A stretch of DNA of 33,763 nucleotides from an uncultured Bacilli bacterium (lineage in GTDB: Bacteria > Bacillota_I > Bacilli_A > RF39 > UBA660): contig CANQSQ010000011.1 in the NCBI GenBank assembly GCA_947626565.1, positions 1 through 33,763 on the forward strand, given 5' to 3'. A model generated the notes under the pieces. The model was given only the letters and a program-made list of their open reading frames with translations. It was not told the DNA's origin and made no database searches. This document shows positions 1 to 7,315 of the stretch, piece after piece. Position numbers and translations under genes: made by a program. Each line of letters starts with the position of its first letter. The first letter of the stretch is position 1.

Positions 1-431
1 AAATTTTTAAACTCCTCTTTCGAAGTATAACTAGGACAATCTAAATAAGTAAGATATGTATAATCACTCTTGGAATACTTAAAAATCTGCACATAAGACT
101 TTTCCATATCGCATTCGTTATCATCATAGTCTTTTATTGTTTCTGAAATATATTTAGATTCTAATAGATCTTTTAACGGAATCTTTACCTTTTGACCGAC
201 ATTTTTAGGTAGCTTATTCCTATTTTTTTGACCATATGATTGAGCCGCCAAAGTCAAATTTTCTTTTTGTTTTTCATAAAACTCATTACGGGCTTTTTGT
301 AATAGTTTATTTACGGAAACTATGGAGATAGAAAACAGCACTCCTAATATTACAACAACAGCTAATAATTCAACCATTGAAAAGCCTTTAATAGTATTAT
401 TTTTTCTTCTCTTCTTACTACTTTTTTTCAT
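1..431 (-). CDS. Type IV pilin-like / prepilin-type N-terminal methylation protein (3' part beyond window)
   Basis: The gene starts at the ATG at 429-431 and runs off the left edge, so only about 143 codons are visible. After a Lys/Arg-rich leader the translation contains KGFSMVELLAVVVILGVL, the prepilin peptidase motif: Gly-Phe cleavage site, Glu at position 5 of the mature protein, then a hydrophobic helix. The remainder is a hydrophilic domain starting with an amphipathic helix and containing two Cys. Such proteins are cleaved by a PilD/ComC-type peptidase and assembled into a pilus or pseudopilus at the membrane. A GAGGTG ribosome binding site lies about 7 bases upstream. It follows three genes for exported proteins and has its own promoter at 482-510. 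The motif is certain; whether it is a major pilin, minor pilin or ComG-like pseudopilin cannot be told. Confidence 0.85.
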   Translation of the reverse strand, partial: MKKSSKKRRKNNTIKGFSMVELLAVVVILGVLFSISIVSVNKLLQKARNEFYEKQKENLTLAAQSYGQKNRNKLPKNVGQKVKIPLKDLLESKYISETIKDYDDNECDMEKSYVQIFKYSKSDYTYLTYLDCPSYTSKEEFKN

Positions 432-481
432 ATTACACCTCTAAATATAAAAACGTAGAGCTATCTTACTTTACGTATTTA

Positions 482-510
482 ACAATAAACAAATTTTAAC
501 TTGTTGTCAA
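482..510 (-). promoter_or_regulatory. Sigma-A-type promoter for the pilin-like gene
   Basis: On the minus strand a perfect -35 TTGACA (505-510) is followed after 17 bases by TATTGT (482-487). It would start a leader of about 45 bases ahead of the pilin-like gene, which can therefore be expressed apart from the genes upstream. Not tested experimentally. Confidence 0.55.
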
Positions 511-546
511 GCAATGAAAAATTATATATAGACATAAAAATGTCAA

Positions 547-996
547 TTAAGAAGTCTTTTCATAATCATATGTAAACTTAATAAAGGTCTTACTTAAAAT
601 ATCTTCTTCTACTTGAAAATAATAGGTTTCATTCATATCTTTAACAAAATCTTTATTTATATCAATTGTTTTGGTATATAGCTCTTTACTGTTTTTATCT
701 ATAAGTATCAAAGTAGCTGTTTTCATATGATAAGTATTAGAAGTATTATTAGTTATACTGCAAGATAAGTTACCTTCAGGAGTTGCTTCTTCAAGAATGG
801 TACATTCATATTGCAGATCAGCATAGATTTGTTCTTTAGGTTTTTCTTCTTTTTTCTCTTTTGGTTCTTTGGAAGTGCTAGTAGCATCTTTTTTGATAGC
901 TTTAGAATTATGCGAAGTACTAATAAAAATACCACTAATTAGTAAAGCTAAGCTTAGAATAATTAATATTACAATACTAATTGTCTTTTTTTTCAT
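547..996 (-). CDS. Small exported/membrane-anchored protein of unknown function
   Basis: About 149 residues. A short Lys-rich N-terminus is followed by one hydrophobic segment (about residues 7-26), then a Lys/Glu/Ser-rich linker, then a beta-rich extracellular domain with two Cys (in CTILEE and SCSITN) that could form a disulfide. The domain pattern resembles small FxLYD/DUF-type immunoglobulin-like exported domains, but no family is claimed. I chose the ATG at 996 because AAAGAGG sits about 7 bases before it; a longer reading from a TTG would start inside that ribosome binding site. It is the third gene of the group 2542-547, only 21 bases after the previous stop. Confidence 0.75.
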   Translation of the reverse strand: MKKKTISIVILIILSLALLISGIFISTSHNSKAIKKDATSTSKEPKEKKEEKPKEQIYADLQYECTILEEATPEGNLSCSITNNTSNTYHMKTATLILIDKNSKELYTKTIDINKDFVKDMNETYYFQVEEDILSKTFIKFTYDYEKTS

Positions 997-1017
997 AAAT
1001 ATACCTCTTTTCAAATA

Positions 1018-1734
1018 TTAATTAACTTTAGCTACTAGGCTATTATAAGTATTAAGTAAGTCAGTAGTAATAAACATAATTTGATTATTTTCAATATACC
1101 AGCCATTAGGATTTTCACTTAGAAAGGTTAAAATTTCATCACTAGTAGTTAAGATATTTATTAGTTTATCAATAGCCGTAATTAATTCTTTAGTTGAGTT
1201 TGCATTAGAAATAAATTCATTAATTAACTCCGAAAACATGACTTGATTTTTTTTAGAGGTACTAGAAAGAAAATTCATAACTTTATCTTTATTGGTATAA
1301 TTAAGAAAGTTTTCTTTATTAGAGTTAAGCGTGTCTTTTGTTGTTTTTATATAAGCTTTACTTTTTACAAAAGTAGGGCCATCATTTTGGTAATTAGTAA
1401 CTGTCAACAAATTAACTAGATAATCATCATCAATAATGGTATTAGTGGAGTTTATAGTATTAGCAAAAGCAAGAAGATACTCTTCAAGAGCACTTTCAAC
1501 TTGGCGCCTAGAACCAGTAGTAATATCGGATTTTGTTATATCATTAATAGCTTCAATATTAAGGTGGTTAGGTTCTAAATAAGTGATTAAAGAATTAATT
1601 TCTTCTGCTAGGAGTTCTTTTTCTTTATTATATATGTAACTAGGATATAGTAATAAAATAGTAATAACTACAACAACAATGGTTATAATAGGAAGAAGAA
1701 ACAAGTTCTTCTTTTTTTTTCGTAACTTATTCAT
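1018..1734 (-). CDS. Single-pass membrane protein with helical extracellular domain, unknown function
   Basis: 238 residues. After a basic start (MNKLRKKKKN) a strong membrane segment covers about residues 12-31. The rest is predominantly helical, Asn/Thr/Ser-rich and probably outside the cell. No signal peptidase or sortase motif is clear, so a signal anchor is most likely. It overlaps the end of the upstream gene by 8 bases, which implies co-translation. Because a pilin-like gene follows in the same direction, a role in assembling or anchoring a surface appendage is possible, but that is context only. No family was recognised. Confidence 0.75.
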   Translation of the reverse strand: MNKLRKKKKNLFLLPIITIVVVVITILLLYPSYIYNKEKELLAEEINSLITYLEPNHLNIEAINDITKSDITTGSRRQVESALEEYLLAFANTINSTNTIIDDDYLVNLLTVTNYQNDGPTFVKSKAYIKTTKDTLNSNKENFLNYTNKDKVMNFLSSTSKKNQVMFSELINEFISNANSTKELITAIDKLINILTTSDEILTFLSENPNGWYIENNQIMFITTDLLNTYNSLVAKVN

Positions 1735-2542
1735 TTGGTGTTACACCATTAATTGGTTCTTTTACGGTGTCTGCTTGAGGGGTATTAGTTCCTGAGTCAG
1801 TAAAAGAAGAATCGGTATCAGTAGAAGATGAATCTTGTTGAGGTTCTGGAGACGTTGGTTCTGCAGGAGGAATATCCTCTTTATCAGTACAAAAATCAGA
1901 TTGATAGAGCATATTTTTAGGACCAATATATATATTATTGTTACCAGTAGAGGTTTTACAACTAATTACAGATAAACCATTATTAGTAAATTTCATACTA
2001 GGTTTATCTTCATATTGAAGGGTTAAACTATTAGAAAATTCTCTAGTGACATATAATTTATTAAGTAATTTTACTACTACATCTTTATCTTTTAAAATAT
2101 ATTTATCTAAGGATGTTTTTTTATCATCTTTAACTATATTAATGGTATCTAAGCAATACGTATATATCTTGAAGTTAGTATCATCATAATAGTATAATTG
2201 ACTAGGATTACTACATTCCTTAGTTTCAACTGTTTCAATAGTAAATTCATTGATAGGCGTTTCTCTTGGAACGTTGATAGGAATTTTGAACGTTAAAACA
2301 AGATATTGAATATCTTTAGAAGCTGAGATATCTTCGTCTTGACTAATAGAAATAATTCGCGTTGTTTTATAGAAGAAACCTCTAAAAGTTTGGGTTTTAG
2401 TTTTAGCATCATATGATCTTATCGCAAAAAGTGGCAACTGATTAGATTTAATTCTTAAATAATCAATACCACCAGTTAGTATTCCTATGATGACAACATA
2501 AATCAAAAATTTAAAGACAAAATTTAATTTTGGTTTTTGCAT
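1727..2542 (-). CDS. Membrane-anchored exported protein with Pro/Ser/Thr-rich C-terminal tail
   Basis: 271 residues. A membrane segment at about residues 9-24 is followed by an extracellular beta-rich domain containing several Cys (in TKECSN, TYCLDT, ISCKTS and DFCTDK, so disulfides are possible). The last 50 residues form a low-complexity tail rich in Pro, Glu, Ser, Thr and Asp, typical of extracellular spacers. It is the first gene of the 2542-547 group, with GAGGG ahead of its ATG and a promoter at 2572-2580. The family is uncharacterised as far as I can tell; similar proteins in gut Firmicutes are annotated hypothetical. Confidence 0.75.
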   Translation of the reverse strand: MQKPKLNFVFKFLIYVVIIGILTGGIDYLRIKSNQLPLFAIRSYDAKTKTQTFRGFFYKTTRIISISQDEDISASKDIQYLVLTFKIPINVPRETPINEFTIETVETKECSNPSQLYYYDDTNFKIYTYCLDTINIVKDDKKTSLDKYILKDKDVVVKLLNKLYVTREFSNSLTLQYEDKPSMKFTNNGLSVISCKTSTGNNNIYIGPKNMLYQSDFCTDKEDIPPAEPTSPEPQQDSSSTDTDSSFTDSGTNTPQADTVKEPINGVTPNE

Positions 2543-2571
2543 AAGTATCCCTCTTTACTCTACTCTATTAC

Positions 2572-2580
2572 ATTATAGCA
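2572..2580 (-). promoter_or_regulatory. Extended -10 promoter of the exported-protein operon
   Basis: The minus strand reads TGCTATAAT, an extended -10 (TGn-TATAAT). The -35 region is AT-rich without a good TTGACA match. The same TTTGCTATAATG string recurs upstream of the HD gene at 30670. Confidence 0.5.
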
Positions 2581-2623
2581 AATAATTTTATAATAGAAAA
2601 TATTTTTTTGGAAATTTTATGTC

Positions 2624-2661
2624 AAAGAAAAAACCATAATTTTTTTTATGGATTTTTCTTT
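2624..2661. terminator. Bidirectional intrinsic terminator after the YbjQ-like gene
   Basis: Arms 2624-2639 and 2646-2661 pair over 16 positions with one mismatch. The core CCATAA/TTATGG is flanked by A and T runs on both sides, so it can terminate on either strand. It overlaps the last codons of the YbjQ-like gene and isolates it from the downstream operon. Confidence 0.7.
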
Positions 2662-2972
2662 TTTAATTTAACAGCAGTACCATAAGCAATTATTTCAGCG
2701 GCACTACTCATGACAGCTGATGAGCCATAACGAACATTTATAATGGCATCAGCTCCTAAATTTTTAGCATCATCAACCATTCTTTTAGTAGCTATTTGCC
2801 GAGCCGTTTGAAGCATATCAGTGTAGCTTACTATTTCTCCTCCGACAATAGTTTTCATGCCCGCTAAAAAGTCACGACCAATATTTTTAGATTGAACAAC
2901 AGCTCCTTTGACAATACCTAAAGCTTCACTTATTTCTTCTCCAGGTATATAATCAATATTTACTAGCTTCAT
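2646..2972 (-). CDS. YbjQ / UPF0145 family putative heavy-metal-binding protein
   Basis: 108 residues, the usual length of the family. Recognisable features are the start with a Y.PG motif (IDYIPGEEI), the SKNIGRDFLAG segment, ARQIATKRMVDDAKNLGADAI and NVRYG. Members form small pentameric beta-barrel-like assemblies and are annotated as putative metal binding, but the biochemical role is not established. The start codon lies 20 bases inside the end of the MerR gene, so the pair is translationally coupled and shares the MerR-type promoter at 3619-3649. That supports the idea that it is a target of that regulator. Confidence 0.88.
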   Translation of the reverse strand: MKLVNIDYIPGEEISEALGIVKGAVVQSKNIGRDFLAGMKTIVGGEIVSYTDMLQTARQIATKRMVDDAKNLGADAIINVRYGSSAVMSSAAEIIAYGTAVKLKKKNP

Positions 2973-3597
2973 CTTCTTCTCCTTTCATAATTTCTTTTAT
3001 TCTAACAATTAGGTTGTAGATAGTTCCTAGTACAGGTAAGAATAAAATAATAAGTATAAAGATAAATAAAATTAAAGGCATTTGTTCTTGTTCTGTTATT
3101 TGAAAATAAGTAATAATAGCCATTAAAAAGATGAGTAAAGAACAAAAAATAGTTGCGGATAAGGTAGCTTCAATTAACTTTTTCTTTTTAATAGATTTAA
3201 TACTTCGCATCGTAAAACCCTCCTTATTTAAGACAGTCATTTTTTCAAGATAAGTAGCAATGTTAATATTATCATATGTATAGTTTTTAGAAATAATATC
3301 TTGACACATATTTTTTATTTTTTGATAATTAGCTTGCTCTTTAGTAATTTTTTCAATACGTTCTTTTAGACAGTCATTAAGAGTTAAAGAATTATTTTGA
3401 AGACGTTTAATATCATTGATAGGTACATCTAATTCACGTAAAAATTTTATGAGTCGTAATTCTTGAATATTTTCTGGAGTATACAAACGATAATTATTAT
3501 CTTCAGATCTTTTAGTCTTTAATAAGCCTAATTCTTCATAATATCTAATACTTTTTTTAGATAATCCTACTAAATGTTCAACTTCATTTATAAGCAT
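2953..3597 (-). CDS. MerR-family transcriptional regulator with C-terminal membrane anchor
   Basis: 214 residues. Residues 1-70 form the MerR winged-helix DNA-binding domain (KKSIRYYEELGLL and NNYRLYTPENIQEL are hallmark stretches). A dimerising coiled coil runs to about residue 105. Instead of a ligand-binding domain the C-terminus carries two membrane helices (about 145-165 and 173-197) and a charged tail. There is no CxC-type metal site. The protein should therefore sit on the inner face of the membrane while binding DNA, perhaps sensing envelope state. Its promoter has the long 19-bp spacer typical of MerR control, suggesting autoregulation. Confidence 0.88.
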   Translation of the reverse strand: MLINEVEHLVGLSKKSIRYYEELGLLKTKRSEDNNYRLYTPENIQELRLIKFLRELDVPINDIKRLQNNSLTLNDCLKERIEKITKEQANYQKIKNMCQDIISKNYTYDNINIATYLEKMTVLNKEGFTMRSIKSIKKKKLIEATLSATIFCSLLIFLMAIITYFQITEQEQMPLILFIFILIILFLPVLGTIYNLIVRIKEIMKGEEDEASKY

Positions 3598-3618
3598 AAA
3601 ATTCTCCTTTCACTCTCA

Positions 3619-3649
3619 ATAATAGAGTATTACCTAAGGGGAAGGTCAA
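3619..3649 (-). promoter_or_regulatory. MerR-type promoter/operator (19-bp spacer)
   Basis: Minus strand: -35 TTGACC (3644-3649), 19-bp spacer (3625-3643), -10 TATTAT (3619-3624). The spacer carries an ACCT...AGGT dyad. An overlong spacer with an internal dyad is the signature of promoters that MerR proteins untwist. It lies just upstream of the merR-ybjQ pair. Confidence 0.75.
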
Positions 3650-3662
3650 GATGTTTTTTTAA

Positions 3663-4226
3663 TTATTTTAAAAGTTCATAAATATCTAACCAGTTAAAGA
3701 CACGATGGATATTTTTATGAGCTAATTCTAAAGGCGAAAAGTCTCTATTATGCCAAGCATCAAAAAGAATTTTAGTCTTGGCACCCTTTAAATTATCAAG
3801 ACGATCATCAATTCTAATATCAAATTTAAGTAATTCTTTATTAGTAGTAAAAACATATTGCTCTGGTTTAATGAAAGGTAATTTTTCTCGTAAATAAGTA
3901 TATTTATTTTGTAAATTAGCTCCACTGATATCTATTTCTTGATTTTTCCATAAATAGGCAGTGACAATATATAAATCATATTTTTGATTTAATTTTTCTA
4001 ATACCCAGTAGCAATCATCTAGAAGTGGACTTTCGTCATAAAAATTTTTATCAGCTAAAAACTGCCAAAATTCTTTTTTGCGGTCATTTGTAACTAAATC
4101 TTGAAGAAAATAGGTTTTGATAGTATTAATATCAATTTTTTTATTTAAAAATTCTTGAAGAAGATTAAAAAAGCAACCGGTAGTTATGACATCATCCATA
4201 TCTACCATTAAAGTTTTCTTGGTCAT
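3663..4226 (-). CDS. HAD-superfamily 5'(3')-deoxyribonucleotidase-like phosphatase (NT5C type)
   Basis: 187 residues. HAD motif I is MVDMDDVIT (nucleophile Asp10, acid/base Asp12), motif II is the VTAY segment, a Lys follows in TTNKELLKF, and motif IV is RIDDRLDNL. This layout matches the NT5C-type phosphatases that remove phosphate from nucleoside monophosphates; the exact substrate is inferred. It is the last gene of the operon 7250-3663. Its ATG overlaps the stop of the kinase gene by 4 bases (ATGA), so kinase and phosphatase are probably made together. Confidence 0.8.
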   Translation of the reverse strand: MTKKTLMVDMDDVITTGCFFNLLQEFLNKKIDINTIKTYFLQDLVTNDRKKEFWQFLADKNFYDESPLLDDCYWVLEKLNQKYDLYIVTAYLWKNQEIDISGANLQNKYTYLREKLPFIKPEQYVFTTNKELLKFDIRIDDRLDNLKGAKTKILFDAWHNRDFSPLELAHKNIHRVFNWLDIYELLK

Positions 4227-4786
4227 ATATCCTCCTTTAAGTTAAATTTAGTTAAGAAAGTACCTATTTGTGGCTCGAGGTCTTGTTCAGTATTAATAGT
4301 AAAAGTAATTAATTCATCAGGAACTCGTGGAACATTGTTTACCATCCACAAATAATCTTGATAGGTAGTGGAAGTTGGTTCGTTTTGATGACGTGAGGCA
4401 AGACGCTTTTTAATGGTTGAACTAGAACATTCCAGGCGAATAATATAGTACTTGTAACCAAGGGATTGGTAATAAGAAAGCTTTTGGTGATAGTTGTGGC
4501 AAAAACAACTATCTAGGATACAACTATTATGATTTTTTAAGGCTTCTTCTAAGCGATATTTTTGAAAAAGAGATTTGATATTAGTTTTATCTTGATAGTC
4601 ATTTATAAAGCTTCTAATTTCGTCGTTATTGATAATAAGAGAATTATCTTTTTGAGCAATAACTTTACTAACAGTAGATTTTCCCATACCAGTATAGGCA
4701 TCAAAAAGAATAAGGTAAGGCTCTTTTTTAGTACCTTGAGGTATAGGAAAGTTCTTTTTTAATTGATTAAACAATGAATCATTCAT
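4223..4786 (-). CDS. P-loop kinase-like ATPase (AAA_33/zeta-like)
   Basis: 187 residues from the ATG at 4786. Walker A is AYTGMGKS (residues 30-37), followed by INNDEIRSF and a later LASRHQNEP lid-like basic segment, as in small-molecule or polynucleotide kinases of the AAA_33 group. A TTG seven-codon extension upstream would begin inside the Shine-Dalgarno (TTGAGGAG), so the inner ATG was chosen. It sits between an RNase J-like gene and a nucleotidase gene, which suggests a nucleotide or RNA-end substrate. Zeta-type toxin activity is not indicated, since no antitoxin gene lies beside it. Confidence 0.72.
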   Translation of the reverse strand: MNDSLFNQLKKNFPIPQGTKKEPYLILFDAYTGMGKSTVSKVIAQKDNSLIINNDEIRSFINDYQDKTNIKSLFQKYRLEEALKNHNSCILDSCFCHNYHQKLSYYQSLGYKYYIIRLECSSSTIKKRLASRHQNEPTSTTYQDYLWMVNNVPRVPDELITFTINTEQDLEPQIGTFLTKFNLKEDI

Positions 4787-4806
4787 ATTAATACTCCTCA
4801 ACGTGA

Positions 4807-6033
4807 TTAAATTTCTATTTCTTCACCATCATCTAAAATAAGGGCACTTTTAAATATTTGGGTAGCGGCTTCTTTATTTTCAGTATGAATGGGAATAGTA
4901 ATTTTAGGTTTGGTTATTTCTTCAACAATTTTTCGAGCTGTATCATCACCATGACCAGAAGTATGAAGAAAATGATAATCTATTCCTAAGGCTTTGACGC
5001 CAGCGATAAATTGACTAAGACCTTCTTGGTCAAGATAACCTTCCCACATAGAGTAAACTAGGCAGGCATTGGTAAGGGCTTTTTTAGCAGCTAATTTTTG
5101 GATATCTTTTAACATAGAGGCTTTAACAAGCATGGTAAAGTCTTTAAAGACAACAGATGAATTAGTATAGTCCTTAAAGGGAGATAAATATTTTTCTTTA
5201 AAACTAGTAGGTTTATTATTATATTTTAAAGGTATCCAAGTATAAACATCAGCAAAGGTTTTAGGCGTTGGAATTTTAGCATTTAAGGCATTAGTAATAT
5301 TAGCCGTAAATATATCTTCTATAAATACTTTATGGGTCTTTTTAGAAGCTTTATAAAAAGAAACTATTCTATCGATATTAGTTGAAGCTTGAAGAATAAA
5401 GACTTGATTATATTTTTTAAATAACGTGGTAGCAGCTCTTTCTAGTTCTTCTTCAGTTTGATATTTTTCTTTGGGACGACTAAGCGTTGTACCTTCAGTA
5501 ATAAGTAAGTCTACTTCCCCTATTTCTTGAAGTTTCTTTTTAAAGATTTTGCATTTACGACCATGGTTTCTATAATCACCAGTATGAAGAATTTTTTGAC
5601 CTTCACTTTCAACAAGAACCATGGCTGAATTATAAGAAGAATGATCTGTTATGAAAAAGGTTATTTGCATATCTTTAATGATAATAGGTTTTTGAAAGTC
5701 AACATCTTGGGTTGGATGATTATTTTCTTGATAGGTAAAAGCATTTAATAAATCATAGATTTTTTTACTTTCTTTTTCAACATAGATGGGAATGTCAGCT
5801 AATACATATTTTATAAGACCAATATGATCACCATGACTATGAGTAATAATGACAGCATCATATTTTTTAGTTCCGGTAGTTAAGCCATCTATTAGAGGAT
5901 TAGTTTTTGGTATATTGGATTCAGGATTTGGTAAATCTTCACCAAAGTCAATGATAATTCGGGCTTTTTTACTCGTAATTTCAGTAATACAGCCTCCTAT
6001 TTGATTTGTTCCTTTAATTATTTTTACTTTCAT
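4807..6033 (-). CDS. RNase J-like metallo-beta-lactamase-fold hydrolase (short form)
   Basis: 408 residues. The MBL zinc motif is HSHGDHIG (about residues 65-72), with further metal-site elements in TDHS and HTGDYR. A beta-CASP-like middle region follows, and a C-terminal HTSGHGD...IPIHTE segment supplies the late His residues. This arrangement is that of RNase J / RNA-processing MBL proteins. RNase J is normally about 550 residues; this one lacks the C-terminal domain and could be a distinct RNase J-like hydrolase. It overlaps the rRNA methyltransferase gene by 4 bases and is co-transcribed with it. Confidence 0.8.
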   Translation of the reverse strand: MKVKIIKGTNQIGGCITEITSKKARIIIDFGEDLPNPESNIPKTNPLIDGLTTGTKKYDAVIITHSHGDHIGLIKYVLADIPIYVEKESKKIYDLLNAFTYQENNHPTQDVDFQKPIIIKDMQITFFITDHSSYNSAMVLVESEGQKILHTGDYRNHGRKCKIFKKKLQEIGEVDLLITEGTTLSRPKEKYQTEEELERAATTLFKKYNQVFILQASTNIDRIVSFYKASKKTHKVFIEDIFTANITNALNAKIPTPKTFADVYTWIPLKYNNKPTSFKEKYLSPFKDYTNSSVVFKDFTMLVKASMLKDIQKLAAKKALTNACLVYSMWEGYLDQEGLSQFIAGVKALGIDYHFLHTSGHGDDTARKIVEEITKPKITIPIHTENKEAATQIFKSALILDDGEEIEI

Positions 6034-7250
6034 AATAACTCCTTATCTATAATTTTTTTAGTTAGTGAACAGATACACTCAACATGATAAGTTTTAGGAA
6101 ACATATTAAAAGGTTTAACAAAGTCAATTTCATATTTATCTTGAAAGAAAGCTAAGTCCCTGGCTAAAGTTAATAAGTCACAGGAAACATAAATTATTTT
6201 TTGGGGAGCAATGTTTACAATTGTCGATTTTGATTTAGAATCAAGTCCTTTACGAGGTGGATCAACAATAATAGCATCAATATTTTGAAAAGAAGTAATA
6301 ACATCTTCTACTTTAGCACATAAATAAGTAACGTTATGGGCGTTATTTAAGTCTTTATTATAGTTGGCATCTTTAATGTTTGATTCTAGGTAATCAATAC
6401 CTATTAGTTCTTGAACATAGTCATTAAGGTATAGACCAATAGAACCAGTACCACAATAAAGATCAAGGACTTTGGAATAATTTGCTTTCATAATTTCTTC
6501 TTTAACGGTATCATATAAATTCTTAGTAAGAGTTTTATTAATTTGAAAGAAAGAGGCAATGGATAAAGAATATTTTTTGGGACCTATTGTCGTTATAAAA
6601 GTTGTTTTAGGCGTTACTATCTTTTCATTGATATATAACACGTCAACAACAGTTAGTAACTCTTGATAAGTGGTTACATCGCCAATTAATTTAACCATCA
6701 CTTGCCCTTCATCATTAGTAACTCTAATAATAATTTCCTCGATATTGTTTTTAAAAACGACTTGTTTTAATATAGGAAGTAAATTATTAATTTTTTCTGC
6801 TAGAAGAAAACAGTGATCTATTTCAATTAAAGTATTAGTATTTTTTTCATAAAAACCAATTTGTTTATTTTGAACATGAAAAGTAACTTTATTACGATAA
6901 TTATAGTCGGAAGAGAAAATTATATCTTGAACTTTTGATGCGGGAAGATTTAAAAATTTATGAAGAATAGCCTTTACTTTTTCTTGTTTAAAATCATTTT
7001 CAGCCGAAAAAGATAAATGTTGGAGGTCACAGCCACCACAAATACTAGCCAAAGGACATTTAGGCTTTTGTCTTTCTAAAGAGGCATCTTTTATACTTAA
7101 AAGACGACCTTCTAAGTATTTTTTCTTTTCTGCGATTATTTCAATATTAACCACTTCATCTTGCAAAGTGTTTGGTATAAAACAAATTTTATTATTTACA
7201 TATGCTATTCCTCGTCCAAAATTATCAAGTTTAGTAATTTTTACTTCCAT
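6030..7250 (-). CDS. rlmD: 23S rRNA (uracil-C5)-methyltransferase, RlmD/RumA (TrmA) family
   Basis: 406 residues. It has an N-terminal TRAM RNA-binding domain (residues 1-52), iron-sulfur ligands in CPLASICGGC (Cys65, 71, 74), the SAM motif LDLYCGTGSIGLYL, VDPPRKGLDSKS, and the catalytic Cys in IIYVSCDLLTLARDL. The enzyme methylates uracil C5 in 23S rRNA from S-adenosylmethionine. In Bacillus one enzyme (RlmCD) modifies both U747 and U1939, so the exact target is uncertain. First gene of the operon that continues to 3663. GAGGG precedes the ATG, and an extended -10 lies at 7268-7276. Confidence 0.9.
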   Translation of the reverse strand: MEVKITKLDNFGRGIAYVNNKICFIPNTLQDEVVNIEIIAEKKKYLEGRLLSIKDASLERQKPKCPLASICGGCDLQHLSFSAENDFKQEKVKAILHKFLNLPASKVQDIIFSSDYNYRNKVTFHVQNKQIGFYEKNTNTLIEIDHCFLLAEKINNLLPILKQVVFKNNIEEIIIRVTNDEGQVMVKLIGDVTTYQELLTVVDVLYINEKIVTPKTTFITTIGPKKYSLSIASFFQINKTLTKNLYDTVKEEIMKANYSKVLDLYCGTGSIGLYLNDYVQELIGIDYLESNIKDANYNKDLNNAHNVTYLCAKVEDVITSFQNIDAIIVDPPRKGLDSKSKSTIVNIAPQKIIYVSCDLLTLARDLAFFQDKYEIDFVKPFNMFPKTYHVECICSLTKKIIDKELL

Positions 7251-7267
7251 AGAAATCCCTCTTTTCC

Positions 7268-7276
7268 ATTATATCA
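7268..7276 (-). promoter_or_regulatory. Extended -10 promoter for the rlmD operon
   Basis: Minus strand TGATATAAT (TGn-TATAAT) about 20 bases ahead of the rlmD ATG, in the 65-base divergent region shared with gerA. No convincing -35. On the plus strand the same region holds CATAATA (7306-7312), which resembles a sigma-G/F -10 for gerA, but its -35 is poor. Confidence 0.45.
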
Positions 7277-7315
7277 AAAAATACATATTTTTTATATTAA
7301 AATTACATAATAATA

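Noticed and set aside
997-1014. N-terminal extension from a TTG for the exported protein at 547
   Set aside because: The extension begins inside the AAAGAGG ribosome binding site of the ATG at 996. The same artefact was rejected at 4787-4801 and 32159-32185, and a similar one at 10864-10890.
4223-4786. Zeta-type toxin of an epsilon-zeta pair
   Set aside because: No small antitoxin gene adjoins it; it is embedded in an RNA/nucleotide metabolism operon.
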